A program made the translations under genes and the position numbers. Of a DNA stretch of 64,000 nucleotides, positions 13,301 through 28,300 are shown one piece after another. The notes beneath the pieces were generated by a model. The model saw only the letters and a list, made by a program, of their open reading frames with translations, had not been told where the DNA came from and did not search any database. The DNA is from Fasciolopsis buskii. Its lineage: Eukaryota > Platyhelminthes > Trematoda > Plagiorchiida > Fasciolidae. The first letter of the stretch is position 1, and every line of letters begins with the position of its first letter. The stretch spans positions 656,403 through 720,402 of the forward strand of contig LUCM01009864.1 of NCBI GenBank assembly GCA_008360955.1, written 5' to 3'.

Positions 13301-16300
13301 TTTTCTCAAGCGGCTTCCATCTCTGTATCTCGGCTCCATCGATGCCAGTAATCTCAGTCTGGTAAACAGATTGGTTCACCGCACACTACGGACTCACGGA
13401 AACTGATGGCTACTGCATCGATGAAATACAAATATAGAGTTCCAGTGGCGTCATTCAACTAACAGCGCTCAGTACCTCAGTAACATATTCATTGCGCACA
13501 TCGGGACATGAAGCGTCTCCAGTTGCGGATCACCGCCATGTACGAATGGTCTGGATCAACAAACCCAAACGCGACCACTTAGAATGGATACAAGTTAACA
13601 GCAGTTTATGCAGAAGTCGGCGAGCGAAAGGATGATTGCTGTGATGAACTAGTCACTTTTGTTCTCAGTAGTAAAGGATTTAATATCACAGCGATAGCGA
13701 GTAATTTTAATCCACAGATTGAAAAACTCGGTGCATCAGAAGCGTGTTTAGGTGGCTGTTAAGCCTTGCCTGCTCAGCGTACAGATAACGGGGGATGGCA
13801 TTTTTAAGTTTCGTACAGACGGTCGTTTATTCCCGTCTAGCGCGAATTTACGACACGGTTCGCGTCGCACATGGCATTCTGACTCAAGTCGACCATACAG
13901 CAGTAAGTTTCTGATCACGCGATTCCGTCCAAAACTGTAAATCCTACTGGTCCACATACATTAATTTCAATGCTACTTTCGTCGCAGCTCAATGGTTATC
14001 GAGGCTAATTGCTAACCCGACTGGCCATAGAACGTCTGTCTGGGTCAACTGTTCACACCAGTTACGAGGGGAAACCATCAGACGAGCTAAGGACTCTGGT
14101 GAACAGCAACACTGATAAGCGATGGGATTCATCCAAGAACTGGATGCATTTGACAGCAGATGTCGCCTGCGGGCCATAAACACCGACGTTCTACAACGGT
14201 AGTTTTTCGACTTGTCAAGCGCCTTCGACTGGACAGCACTATTCAGTGCTCTCCACCGGAAAAGTGTGCCAGCAGAGTTCGTAAACTTTCTGCGAGCATT
14301 GTACTGGCGTGCCTGCGGTCGCCTGAGGATGTACGGTGAACTATCAAGATCATTCAAAACGACTAGCCGTGTACAAGGTTACCTCACCTCTCCATTTCTA
14401 CTTGGCTTCGTCATTAATGAGGCAAAAAAGCGCTTTAGGAGGTTTTCAGGATATGGATATCGCAATGGCAAATCCGGAAAATATGTGCAACCAAAGAATT
14501 AATTAAACTGAACTGATATTTTACGTAACCAATGAAAGCAAACCCAGATGTTGCCTATCACACGTGTGACCTACTAATCAAAACAAAACCACCTGCAAAT
14601 ACTCCGAATATTACGAATACATAAAAATAACGTGAAAAACCAGCGTAGTAAAGCCACATAGTGGCTGACTGAGCAAGAGTTTCTAAGACCTAACCAGGTG
14701 TCTACAATGAACAAGTATCCCCGACCCTTGGGCACGACACAGGGGTATAACATTTTGATGGTTTCAACAGTAAGTTAAGGATTGCTGCCGCAGGAAAATC
14801 AACCCTATGAACAATGCGAAACAAACGAGATTGCTTGCCTTTTGGAAACAATCCGGCACCAGATTGGATACGCGGATCCACCCGAGTTCAAGCCAATGTG
14901 AACCAGAGTCATCTTGACGATGAGTTTTTGCGTACAGAAATCCCCGGAGCTCAACATCAGCAAGACCGATTTGCCCGTCACTTTCTGTCATTCGCCACTT
15001 TGCGTGCTCGAAACAGACCTGGAGGAAATTCGGATAACATTCGTGCTTTGAAGCTTTGAAGGCCATGGAAGGGAGTTAGCGTGATTCCACGCAAATAGTC
15101 AGACCACATGTCTAACGACACAGCAAAGCGTCGGAACAACAGGATCCACTTTACTAGCAATAAGAAAACTTGGAAGCATCGCATTTGTAGACTTCATATG
15201 ATCATAACTGGAGATAAATAGCCACCAGGATTCGTTTTGTATGTGGAACGGAGGCTGGTTAATAAACTGGATATTGGCCATTCACATTCACACTAATACA
15301 AGAACGTAAAAGAAGAATGTAGGATGTACTAAAGAAAGAACGTCTCCGAGAATCGAGTTGAACCTCATCATGCTATAGGTATATCCGGAAACCGGGATAG
15401 CCCAGTGGCCAAGATGACATAGTCGGGTCACCAGGGACAGGCACCAGTGATGATTCCAAACAGTCAAGATGAAGCAGCTGTGTACATCTACGGTTTCTGA
15501 TGATTTACCGAGCTTTGTCATTTATGATAAACGATTTCACAATATGATGCAACCTCCTACTACAGTCTGAACACTAGATACTGCACGTCCCGTATTTGTG
15601 TCGTCTTAGCTGCAGCGATAACAGCCTCCCCGATCCAGCACATTGACCAATTTTAACCGCCATGTCCGATAGGCAACATATACAAGCATACGCATTCACT
15701 TTCTGTATTACAAATGCGGGCACCACTATGCACTATTGCCTGTTTGATAAACTTTACGTTCATTTATATTCTTCCCACATTTCATTGACCCAACGTACTA
15801 GGCAAACACAAACAGTCCCACTGGGTTAAACCACCGACGGAGTTGAGTTCCGTCAAGGTTCTGAAGCACGCACATAAGGATGACTACAATGATGTTCTTT
15901 TGATCTCGAATCACAAACGCACACCGACACTCACATGCAGAACCCACCCGAGGGTGATTGATACTTGCCCAACGATATACACACGCACACTGACAATCAG
16001 ACCAGTAAGAAGAGTATCTCCAATCCATTTCGTGAGTCTCCCCTTAAACTTTGTGATCCATTCATGTGACAATCTATCAGTTGCAACCAAACGTGACTCA
16101 CGGACCCGAAGACATCAGGTTATACGTTTTTCAATCCATCTTATTTGCATTCATTAATTGCAGTGCCACTCCCAGACTATCAAAATCAATTGACCGTGCG
16201 TCTACCAGTGGGCGTGAATCGAAGTTAACCGTTCCAAACAACCACCTGAAAAGGTTTTAGTGTGATCAGGTGCAGTCATTTATGGTGAATTAACAAAAGG

Positions 16301-19300
16301 ACTTTCAACAGCGGGCATTTTATCTCGACAAGCACAATGATGATAACGATAGCACTCATCGAAAATGGATGAAAGCTGTATTTTTGAATGAATTAACAAG
16401 CGCAATCAAATGACGCTCGTCGTTGATTGCGTGCGGGAGGTTCATACTTCATCAATACTTTTGACGGAGATGATGATCTGATATCACGAACCGTACCTCA
16501 TTTATTGGGATTATGTGTATTAGTGTGCACGAGCATGGTTCTCCATAACTAAAAGTTTCGGGATTGGTTTTTCATTCGGTAAACTGCTGTTTAAAGTGTT
16601 GTTTTCAATGAATCGATCGGTGGCATTAGTCATCTGTCAGATGCACTGATGCACAAAATTTCGTAAGCTCCAGCCTTAACATTTGTTCAGGCCAAATCAG
16701 CCCCCACATCCGCTTAACGAAAAAATTCCATGCAGAACTGCAAGATCCCTGACAGCGATAAGCCGACCACAATAACGGAGACGACTATCCAAAGGAATCT
16801 GGGAATTCAAGTTCATGGAGTGAATAGAGACAAGCTAACCTTTTGTAGGTGATGAAAACTACTGAGGTCTGCAAGTAAAAAATAGGCATTAGTCGATTTA
16901 CCTAGTACTCAAACGAGGCACCACTGATTTATCCCTTGTTTAGGGCCCCGGTTATCGTTTAGTAGCCGTTGGGCACCGTTTGTAAGTCGTAAACCAGACT
17001 TAACAACTCCCGCTTTGAATAGAGTAAACAACGATGGCCAGAGACTACTAAAGGAGGCAAAAAACCTGAGGTACTCAGTGTTAATAAAAATTTACTCTCA
17101 TGGGGTAAGCGTCAAGAACCGACAAAGATCAGCAGAAAGTACGTTTCAAATGACGGTTGAAGAATGAAAGCGGACGCCAATGAGTGGAATTTGTAATCTA
17201 TATCCAGACTGTTATCTTCACTCACCTCACTTCTTCGTACAATAGCTGCGGGTGGAGCTTCTATTTTGTTAAGTGAACGTTGTCGTTTGAATGCTGTTGC
17301 CACTGAAGGCATACTGGTTGATCCAGTGCTCGGAACCGACGGAGCAGAGGAGACTGTTTGTTGCTGTTGTTGTTCCTCCGTGACAATGTGAGCGACTGTG
17401 ACTTCGGAATCAACGGGCGAAGTGATATCGAATTCGGAATGCCCGTCAAAAACAGTCAGAAGATTTTGAGATTCCGTAGAGATACCGGAAGCTAGCAACG
17501 GCGACAGGGATGTACGGTCATCGGCTAAAAAGAATAAATAGAAGTGAAGAAAACAAAAGCAGCTGGCAAGGGCAAGCAAAGCACAAAATAAGAACTTCAC
17601 TACATAAGTTGGAGAACAAACGTTATCCTTGTTTCGTTTCTCCATAATAGTGGGATAATCACTGTTCTAGCTCTAATGTGTTTCTATTAATTAGGCAGTT
17701 AAAAAGAGCTCGCGCAAAATGGGCGATCAGCCATTGTGCTTGGAGCTCATCTGTTTAGAGCAGTCGTGTGGAGTATTAATTGGCATTCTACGATGAGGGC
17801 CAATGGTGGACGACCTCGGTTTTGGACAGTAAACAGAGATGGATTTGCTGGCAAAATAAGCATTCGAACTGTTCAATGACATGAAATTTTTGTTCACTGT
17901 GAGCTATAATTTGAAGCCTCGGGGGTAACAGAATACATTTGTGAAAAACTGGACATTTTTCTAGTTACTCCACGTTCATCAATTTACCTACCTCAACTAC
18001 CGATGGAATTAATAAGCGTTATCAATTTACGGTGCTCACGTGACTTTCACGCTTACGCCCATATTATACGTCAGCAATACATCACAAACAAAAGGATAAT
18101 ATTCTAATACGCGTCTCTCAAGAAGAGATTAATGCAAGCTGACGGCAGTTCGTTAACACTCCGGACCTCTGGAGACCATATGTGGCTCTACGATACCACC
18201 AGTTGCATATTCATAAGAGTCGGCTCCACCATGAGTAGTAGACCCCATCGGTTATGGGGCATGCTCGTCGTAGTACACCAATGAGCAAAGCTGGTAGTGA
18301 AAAATTGCAACACATTATGTTCGATTTCTATTTTTGCATGCAACATCTAGGTACCCATTATGGGACTAGTGACTATCCAAGTTCAGACAAACTTACTTTT
18401 GCGTTGGTGTTTCAGGAGAGACGCGCTTGATGCTGACATTGAAAGAAGCGCCAGTGACGAAGCGGCACCACGCGGAGCTTCCGCGGCAGTCATTGGTCCC
18501 TTCCTCATAGCTTGTACTTGCATGTGACGTCTTTGTGCTTTAACTTGCAACTGCTGATAGTAGGCTAAACGTTGAGAAAGGAGTGTATTCTGTTCGACGA
18601 TACGTGTCTTGATCTGAGCCAGCTGGGCTTCAAGGCGCCTGTATGAATAGAAGGGCAAACAATGACAGTAATTTCTACGATCAAGGGAACCGGAATTAGC
18701 CTGCAAAACTGATGATGGACGTTTGTAATATGCAAACGAAACCTCACGAAAAATTATATGAAGTAAAATACGAGATATGGACGAAACGAGGAATTTAGGG
18801 GAAGGGTAGCCGGTGAGCATACAGTGACTCAAAATACAACAAAGAAAGAGCACAGAATTCTACATCTACCACGCCTAGCAAGTGGCTACAGTGAACCTCA
18901 ACGAAGACATCTAGCTAACACCAGATTTAAGATTACAAGGGTAAATTCATCTGCATTTACGTGTCCAGATGTCGATGCTGTCAGCTAGGATCGAACAGAA
19001 GGCCTTCCGTTTCTCAGCCAGATGAGCTAACGAAATGGCTTACCATAATACGGCCGAAGAACGAGAAAGCACATCAGAGCTACAGGACCTAACAACAACA
19101 TCATCATCAGCACCTTTCAGCGTTAAACAGCAAGAAAAGCCTCACTGACCGCTGCCTTTCCCCAGAGTTACACGTTTATATAAAAAGAGTGAATATTCAA
19201 CGGGAACAGGGAGTGGACATACACAGGCAGGAAAAGATAAGATGTTGCTGCAGCCAGCACACGGAACACAGCCTAACTGTACAAACGCACGTGTTTTCAA

Positions 19301-22300
19301 TCATTCTGTTTCAATAGAAAATGACAACACGATCGCCACTGTTCACGATTCACTGCCATATCCTTCAGTGTCTCCAGCCAGCAAGTCGACGAGTCTTTCG
19401 GACCTCAACCACGAAGGCGTGAGACACCTACTTTACCTATGTTCGCTGTACATTTTCGCATCCCACGTTTCCACGTCATCTGTTGGCATCCACATGGCTT
19501 CTTCCATTCCTTAGGAGGAACACAAAATAAGGCACAGTATGGTAGACGAGTGTTCGTCATACGCAACACACGACCCAACAAGCGTAGTTCACTAAGTTTC
19601 ATACGATGAAACAAGCTGTTCTCAGAAGTGGCACCCAATTCCAGATTCCCAACCTCAATATTACTCACCCGCTCACTCCATCCAATCCTAGCCATACTAC
19701 GTAAACATCGGTTGTCAAAAACCTCCAACTGACGAACATCGCCCACACGCATACTCCACGTCTCGCAACCGTACAACAGAACTGAATGCACTGCAGCACA
19801 GTACACACGACCTTTCAACTTCAGTGAAATATCAGGCCGACGCCACAAGTGCTTCAATCCAGCCTAAGCTGCACGAGCCTTGGATATACGCATACTTACC
19901 TCCAATCCCGAGCCACCACCGTTGGATACGCAGCTACCAAGGTAGGTGAAATGGTCTACCATGGTTATTTCCTCTCCATCCAGTATCAAGTTCGGCGCTG
20001 CTATCGTCCAGTCCTGCAACAGTACTTTGCACTTTGAAGGTGCAAAGCACATGCCGAACCGAGCAACCGATCTCGACAGTCTATCTAGTGCCCGTTGTGC
20101 ATGGTCCGCAGACTCGAACAGGCACACGACGTCGTCTGCGTAATCTAGGTCGCATATCTTTCCTTCATTTCCCAGTTCGACTCCTACATCCCGGAGACCT
20201 CCTAAAGCACCTTCCATCACCTCGTCCATGACGAAGTTGAACAAGAATGGAGAGATGAGACACCCTTGTCGAACGCCACTAGTTGTTTCGAATGAAAGTG
20301 ACAGTTCACCGTATACCCTAACGCGACCATAGGTATGCGAGTACAATGCTCGCAACAGGCTCACAAACTTAGTTGGCATACCCTTCCGGTGGAGAGCACT
20401 GAGTAGTGCCGGTCGATCCACGGAGTCGAAAACACCTTTCAAGTCGAGGAAGACTACGATCGTAGGGCGGCGGTGCGTGGCGCGTTTCGAGTATCTGTCG
20501 AAGAGTGAATATTTGGTCGATGCCACCTCGACCTGGACGAAATCCGGCCTGTTGTTTGCGGATATTACTCTCGCGAATCGGTGCCAAACGGCGCAGCATT
20601 ATCGAAGCTAACACCTTAGTAACTATCGGAATTAAACTAATCCCACGATGATTGCTGCAGTCACTCCGTGTACGCTTCTTGAAGATAAGACCTAACAACG
20701 AGCCGATCTAACAACTTTAGAAAACAGAGCATCAAATACATTCACCATCTCCTAGGCGGCTACGAAACTTTAGGAATGATGGCCACAAATTCAGCAGACG
20801 ATCGTCGCTTTAAACATGTGATCCGCAAACTTACTGTACATACTGAATGCTCCCAGAGAAGGGGCGTCCGATAAGGGAATCCGATGGTACTGTGCTACGG
20901 TGACCGAGAACATCTGCCTGGCTAACCACTGGATCACCGGCGGACATCGAAAATAGGCCGGATTGAGATTGATTTACTTCTATGGAGGACATTACCTGAC
21001 GTGCCACTGTCCACAGATAGCGTTCCAAACTTCGTTGTTCCGCCACTAACTGTCGCAAACATTCCTGGTCGCGTAAAATGGTGGTTCGCACTTGTGATTC
21101 AGACATTAGCCCCAGAGCAACGCGGTTTCTTTCAGTCTGTGCCTGGAATGTAACGAAGAAAGAGAATAGTGTACACTTTGCACGGAAGTATTTCTCGTTC
21201 GGTTAAAGAGAGAGTGAGTTACACAGCTTTTGATTACATGTCCTTGTCTAGCGGAAATTAAAGGGTGAGTACCTCGTAAACCCCAACTGACGCGTACCGA
21301 ACGCAAGAATGGGTAGCATAAAATTGAGGTAGATGAAAGACACTCAAGTACAAATATAGTGACTCTCGAAGTTTAAACCAAATTCGGTTAACGCTTGCGA
21401 GTTGCTGGACAAAAATCCAAACCTTTGAACGCACATCACGTAAATTAGAGCAGTTAGAAAATGGATATGAGAAAAAACGAAGAGAAAGTACATTTTGACA
21501 GAATGGACGAACTGAGCCAAGTCAAATCACAGGTTAGATGAGTTACCTGGCAGAGACCAAAACGCACATCAGCAGTGTAGATCTGAGTTGAAAATCTTAC
21601 ACTAACACGGATGAGGTAATTAAGGGCTCGATGAATAACCGGAAAATTGATACTGAAGTTTTCGACAAGGAGAAGAAAGGTTAGTGCTGGAGCCACAAAC
21701 GAAACAAATCTGGATTTTGGTGCATTTTCTCAGTGCCCAGAACACTGCCGTGCACTCCACAAAAGTGGGTAACATACAAAGAGAACTCCATTCAAGACTA
21801 ATATGAAATTTTTTTACGTCGATGAGTGAATAGGACGAAAATTTCACAGAAAACTAGGATTCAAGCAACATACATTCTCTAAATCTTCAGACGTCAGATC
21901 AGAACGTAAGTCCGAAAAACCACGGTGGAACAATGAGCTAAAACACTTGTTTGCAGTTGTCCAGGATAACGAATATATCTGCCATCAATGGCGAGCGAGT
22001 CCCACGAGGTCAATTCAATCAACCAGCAGTAGTTTTGAAAAATACAGGCAAACCAATCAACTAATTTCAGAGCTTTTCATCCCAAAAGGAGGGATTCGGT
22101 CAATCATTCGAACGACAGTGTAGGTATGTTTGAGATGCCTTTGACACCACCGAAGTGTATAGTGCTGTTTCACGACAGAATTAGCCCAAAGCTCTTCCTC
22201 TTCAGAAAAAGAAGTTACATAGAGTAGGTGAGTTTCCCCATTTGAAAGGACAACTAAGATGCTGATCGAATGTCGGACCGAGTGTCCTCGCGTAGAAAAA

Positions 22301-25300
22301 AGATTCGACTGAAGTTCAGCGATTTAAAAGGTCTATAGTGTCGATGTGACATCCGCCTATCAACCAAAGATTAAGTTCACCAATCGGAGGTAAGATCCGC
22401 CTTTCTATACTGATCAGAAACACTGTTGTTCCAAACGAAATATCTGCGAAGACTATCGGTATTTTGACATCAATGTTGGCGTAGTACTAGCAGAGGATCA
22501 CGGGGATGCTGAAGTTAGACGTAGGATATTAGACGGTAGAATTAAGTCAATCAAACAGATAATGAATTTAAATAGTTCAAGGCGCATTGGGCCCATGTCA
22601 CACATGCCCGCAGATCGACTTCCACAGTGTATACCGCTCTCTCTGGCAGACCCGAATACGTCGGGTTAAATGATCCGGTTAAGATTCATGATGACCTAAT
22701 GCGGTAGTTGCAGAATTGATGCAGTATGGTTAAATGGCACAGTCAGTGTCCTAGCATATGAAATATTTCTGCTTCCCAGTCTTAAAATCTTTTGGTTCTT
22801 CTTTTCTTGCAATTCGATGGTGTGAGGCAGCAACGAAAAATCTAGCACTGTGATGCAAGATCGCTAGCTGTATGTACTGAAATGAATTGATCTGGCCTAT
22901 TTAGCTGCGAAACAAGAGAGAACGCTTGTCGGAGAAACGGTGGGATGGTGATTATCACATGGAATTCAAGTTCCGATCGTCACCTATTCTCCTTACACTA
23001 GACGAGCCGGAAGCCAAAGATGTTTGTGACGCAAATGCACGATCGACATGAAGACGAGCGATTCTATAACCGTTACGGTCAATTTGAAACAAAAATTCAG
23101 CCACAGAATCAGTCAAATCTAACAATACTGCAACTGAACATGAAAACATGAATGCACACACAAATATAAGATCACATACTTTTCGCTGAGGTTCAACATA
23201 TAGGATGAGATCGTTAACGATGTCCACGATCATGTGATATTGCGGCTGCAATACGACGAATGAAAAAAACAGGTAACGACAGATAGAAATCATGTATCAC
23301 AGCTCCAACATCACCATATACATATTATGCACAAATCTGAGTACAGATAATGTGCCATCGGAATCATGGCGGTGGGCAAAAACAATGAGCGAAAAAAGGG
23401 AAAGAAAAGGAAACAATGTGTGGAGTTGACAACACATGCTAGTTCTGTTCCTCATCTCGACATAATCGACCATCCATCAGGATCCATGAGTCCTCTGTGG
23501 GCTTGATACTACCCAGTTGCCCAAACCGAAGTAGAGGGTTGACTTGGGAGATCCTACTCCGAGCATTTCACCAAATGGTCTAGCCCACAAGGCAGCAGGA
23601 CAATCTGAGGGCCACGTAACCCACTGCGGGCCGATGACTGATTGTTCAGTTCATGCGCCCTTCGGATGGAGCTAGACAACCTAAGTGCCCGGGTACGTCC
23701 CTTCACCAGGAACGCCGGTGAGCACACAGCCGTGTGCTTCGCACGATGCCTGTATTTGGTTTAGAATCAGGGTTTAACGAACTCCTCAAGACTGGTTATG
23801 AATGATCAGTCAACCTGTGGGACGGCGTCAGACATTCGCCCTCATCCTTGCACTTTGGTAGGAAAACCTCAGCCTCGAGAAGGCAGTGCGTAAAGACTTT
23901 CACAGCAGAGGCCATTTGATCAGACATCACTCTAACTTCGGACGTTAAATCAGGCATCATCACTTGTCACCTAGTTGTTTCACATCTGGGCAACTAGTGA
24001 AATCAACTGGTCATCTCCAATCTCATCTCGGATTCGGCCATTTTAACCCAGACGAATACAACTAACGGCCTCAAGCCGATTAGCTTGTCGCGTTTGAGGC
24101 AATGAGTTTATTTGCGACATCAGATGATCACAGCAAGTTAACATGATGTGCACTGGCCATACATTTAGCTACTATTCGCTACTGCATTCGTTCACCGCTC
24201 AACTCCGATTGCATGCAAAGTTATCGTTGATTTTCATGGATCACTTTTATCTGATTGGTCCACAATCCGTCTATCAAATCTGCGTACCGCATACTTCAAG
24301 CATCCATTTTTTAAAAATCCTTATCTTCGATATTTTACGTCCTCTACTAAAGAAAGGACGAGGTATATCTTTTTTAAGAAGGGGTTAGCGGTCAAGTGAG
24401 AATTTTCGAGTGTGAAGTTGATTAGTGGTGGGAGGCTACCCCGTTCTCGGGGACAGCTAAATGATTCTCACGCGTAAACCGGCAGAAGTTTTGCTATTAC
24501 AAAAGAATTCAAGGTGGTGGGCTAAGTCAACAAGGGCACTGAAAATAAATAACTGTACAGTTTTGGCAGTTAGTTACAAATTGGGGGGCAATGACTGGGC
24601 GGTATGCGCCGTGGCTTTCGGTGACGAATATTGTGGATTCGAGTCCTACTTCCAATATTCACTTACCCATTCAGCAAGCTAGACCGGGTTGAGATTTTAT
24701 TTCTAAAATCGCACGCCATAACACGTAATTGGTGGATCAAATGCTACGAGTGGTATTATACGGCTGTTTAGTATTTGCGCAATTCTCAAAGTAACGATCA
24801 AACTGGCCGTTAAATTTACCGAATTTGTGCAAATATTCAGCGTGTGGTGTAGTATGGTCACTGTGTCAGCCCCTTCAGCAGTCCGCACCACATCATTCTC
24901 ATCCAGCGGCTGAAAGAGCAGACAGAAGAAGAAAAAGTACATTAAATCTGTAGGCGAGATTACAAGAGTGAGACGTACATACAGGCACAAATTCTTCAAA
25001 TGCAACAGTGAACTAAACACAGCGAAAATGAATAAAGAATTCTGAAGGTACACCAGGTGTAGAAATTCTTATAAACACCAAAAATGGTGAGCAATAATCA
25101 GGTTAACATAATAATCAAGAAATACCAGTGGAAGCGAGATGGGCAAAAGAAAACAATTTTGTTGGTCATAGATGTGATCAACTGTAGGAATCCAGGGAAG
25201 AAAACCACTGAGACAAAGACATATGTGGTTGATGAAAGATTTAAACGAAGGCATTTGCATTTACCAATAAGTTGATGCGGCGGGTAGAATATGACACATC

Positions 25301-28300
25301 ATTTAGCGTAAACTGATAAAATAATGAAGTTTCCCCGGGAGCACGTGATCTGTTTCACGTTTATTACCGCCCATCAGGTATGCGTACTGAATAAAGACAC
25401 CGTTGTCCCCTAACAAAAAAACATTGTGCATGCACACTTCCAGTGAATGAAATCAAATTGGGTTGTCAAATCATTTACCATCAGATAGAAGATATACGTT
25501 AGTCAATAGAGGCTGTTTTGAAGGTAAGTATGAGGTCAGTAATTCACTCGAAAGATGGCTGTCGCATGTGACCTAATGCGGCATTACCTAAATTCTCGTC
25601 CTCGCTTTCGCAAGTGACCTGAAAATTGGGCTAATGGAAGTAATGAAGTTTTAAAGGAAGATCAAAACAGATAAATGACACTTGAAACGAGATGCTCATT
25701 TGGACCACATTTCATTTTTAATGACTTCTATACAGCAAAAAAAATCCATAAGATGACGGGCTGGTTTCGGTGAAGCCAAGATGGTCTACCGAACAAACCT
25801 ACTCCACTGAATAGGGTGATGAAATACTACAATGAGCTAGTAAGAGCAAACCTTATCATGGCCACGACGATCAAGCGCCGACATCCTTCAGGAATCTAGG
25901 AAGGTATTAACCTGGAGTCCAGTCGCTTAGAGAATTTGCTGCCAAAGAACGACTGTAGACCAGTGAGTTAACGGTAGGTCCCAATGGGTTATAAAATGTG
26001 TTTCCTCTGCAGAAGGGAGCAAGGTGTAACCAGAAACTGTCCAATTGGTTCAGAAAATGGCAAAGAACAATGAATGAGAGGAACTGGATAAATAGAATGG
26101 GCTCAGAGAAACGGGAAACAGTTGCGATGTTTCCGAATGGCATGAAAATGCTTGATGAGCCTGCATTGGGATGAAAGACTCGATTCCGTATCCGAATTGC
26201 TCCAACATACAAGAAATTACGTGGAAAACCGCGGGACAATGTTAATGCGATGAAGCACTTGCATTAAGCTACCTATAAAACCATGGATGAAATGATACAT
26301 ACCAGCGTAAGCACTTACTAGAGGTGGAATTAAATGTTGAGGGGGTAATTTGGCCGGGTCAGCAGGTTTGTAGTGCACGTAAAACACCTGACATGAGCAT
26401 CGTGAAATCATTCGCTGCAGCTGAATTGGCTTCGGAGACATAAGCAAACCACTATGTCCACGACTCATTGAGGGGTTCGCATCGAAGAAGGCGGTGGAAG
26501 GAGAGGTCTGTTGTGCTCCCGAGGCACGGGCTGGATTCACAGGAGTCACATGAGTAGCAACACAAGCGTTCACCACGCCACCTACAGAACGACCACAACC
26601 GACCACTTCCGGACGCCCGGACAACGCATCTTCATCAGCAGATGGGTTTAAATGAACCCAGTCACTCACATCGGCCGTAGATAACCACTGATCAGAAGCC
26701 CCGGTGGACAGCTGATCAAAGAGTGCGGGAATAAGGATAAGACATCAGGGAGACTGGAAACAATGATATCGATTGAATGACAGATAGGGCATCAAAGTCA
26801 CAGAGAGGAAAGAATTAAAAGAACGGTGACAACAAAAAGAATGAGAATCCCTTCACGACCCGATTTTATTATTACTTCATGTAACATGTGCACCAATCAC
26901 GGTTTATCCGAAATCTATTATACGACTTCGACATTTGCCTATATAGCGAAGCTGGCTGGTATCGTCATGACCTAAAGTTAAAGCGCGAAATGGTTCAACG
27001 AGACGCCAATCCCAATCATGATCGGTGTGGGCCACGTGCAGCGGGAAAGTTGATAGTTGAATGTACAGCAAACACTCGGTAGGCAGTAGCGGTTTCATTA
27101 CCACAGTCTGATTAGTCACCTTATCACAAATAAACGACTGGCAGAAATTAATTTGCAAAAACACTTACGTTCCCATCAGAATCATACATTTATGTACCCA
27201 ATCATTCACTTGAGACTTATACATAACTCTTCAGCGCTAATTGCATAGCCTCCAGTCATCCCACTAATCAAGCGAGATTTAAAAATTCCGGAATATTCTA
27301 GGGTTCGGAAACCGTAGAATAATAATCTTTAGAAGGGTTCGTGTGGTAAATCTGAGCAAACAGATAGAAAAGCGTAGCAATCTCACGCCGCGGGTGCTCT
27401 TCGTAATGATGTCAAATATGGCAAACGAAATAAGATGGTTAGTGACCGGACTATGTCTACGCCAATTGTATGTGCTATCTTCAGAATGACAACGCACCAA
27501 AAACCCTAACGAGAATTCACTCAAATGAGAATAAGAAACTGTTGTTTAACTATTGTGACACATCTTTACTTAACATTCGCCGACCTCAAGACATTCCACT
27601 GCTTTGTGGTTTGGTTCACCAAAAACGACATGATGAAAGGATGTGCATCAAAGCTAAAGAACTATGGATCATGGCTGAGGGCGGTCAGTGACCAGCAATG
27701 AATTGTGAATTGTCGATCGTGGCTCCGTCAAAGACTTGGCGGTAAAAGTGTAGGTTGTGAAAGCGACGATCTGTTTAGGCTACGTGATCTTGGAAGTGAA
27801 AACAGGTTAGATGTTGGCGAAGAAATGTGTCCAACCAATCACCGTGGACCTCAGATTCAAATGTGGCATTCATTTTACTTCACCAAACGGTTGTTGTGCT
27901 TGGTTTTAAAAATCAATTGAATAGGAGTTGTACGACAACTAAATGAGAACTAAATGAAAGCATAAAATATTGATCATACACCTAGGAGATGAGGGCACGT
28001 TAGAACGAAGCAGGGCGAACGTACTTGACCAACTGTGGCGAAATATTGCATGCCTTCCAAATGACCGACTAATGAAGACTTGGTCAACAACTGAGCATCA
28101 CGCCAAATAGGCGGATGGGCTAATGCGTTCAATTTGGCCCGCGCGGCTGTGACCAATACATACCCGGCCAGATTGTTGGTTTTAAGCAACAACTGAGTGA
28201 CAGGAAAAGTGAAGGGAGGGGGGAATTGAGGTGAAACAAGCCATTCGGCGACTGTACGTATGAGCAGACACAGATAGCTGTTGGCGGATGTTACATTCGT

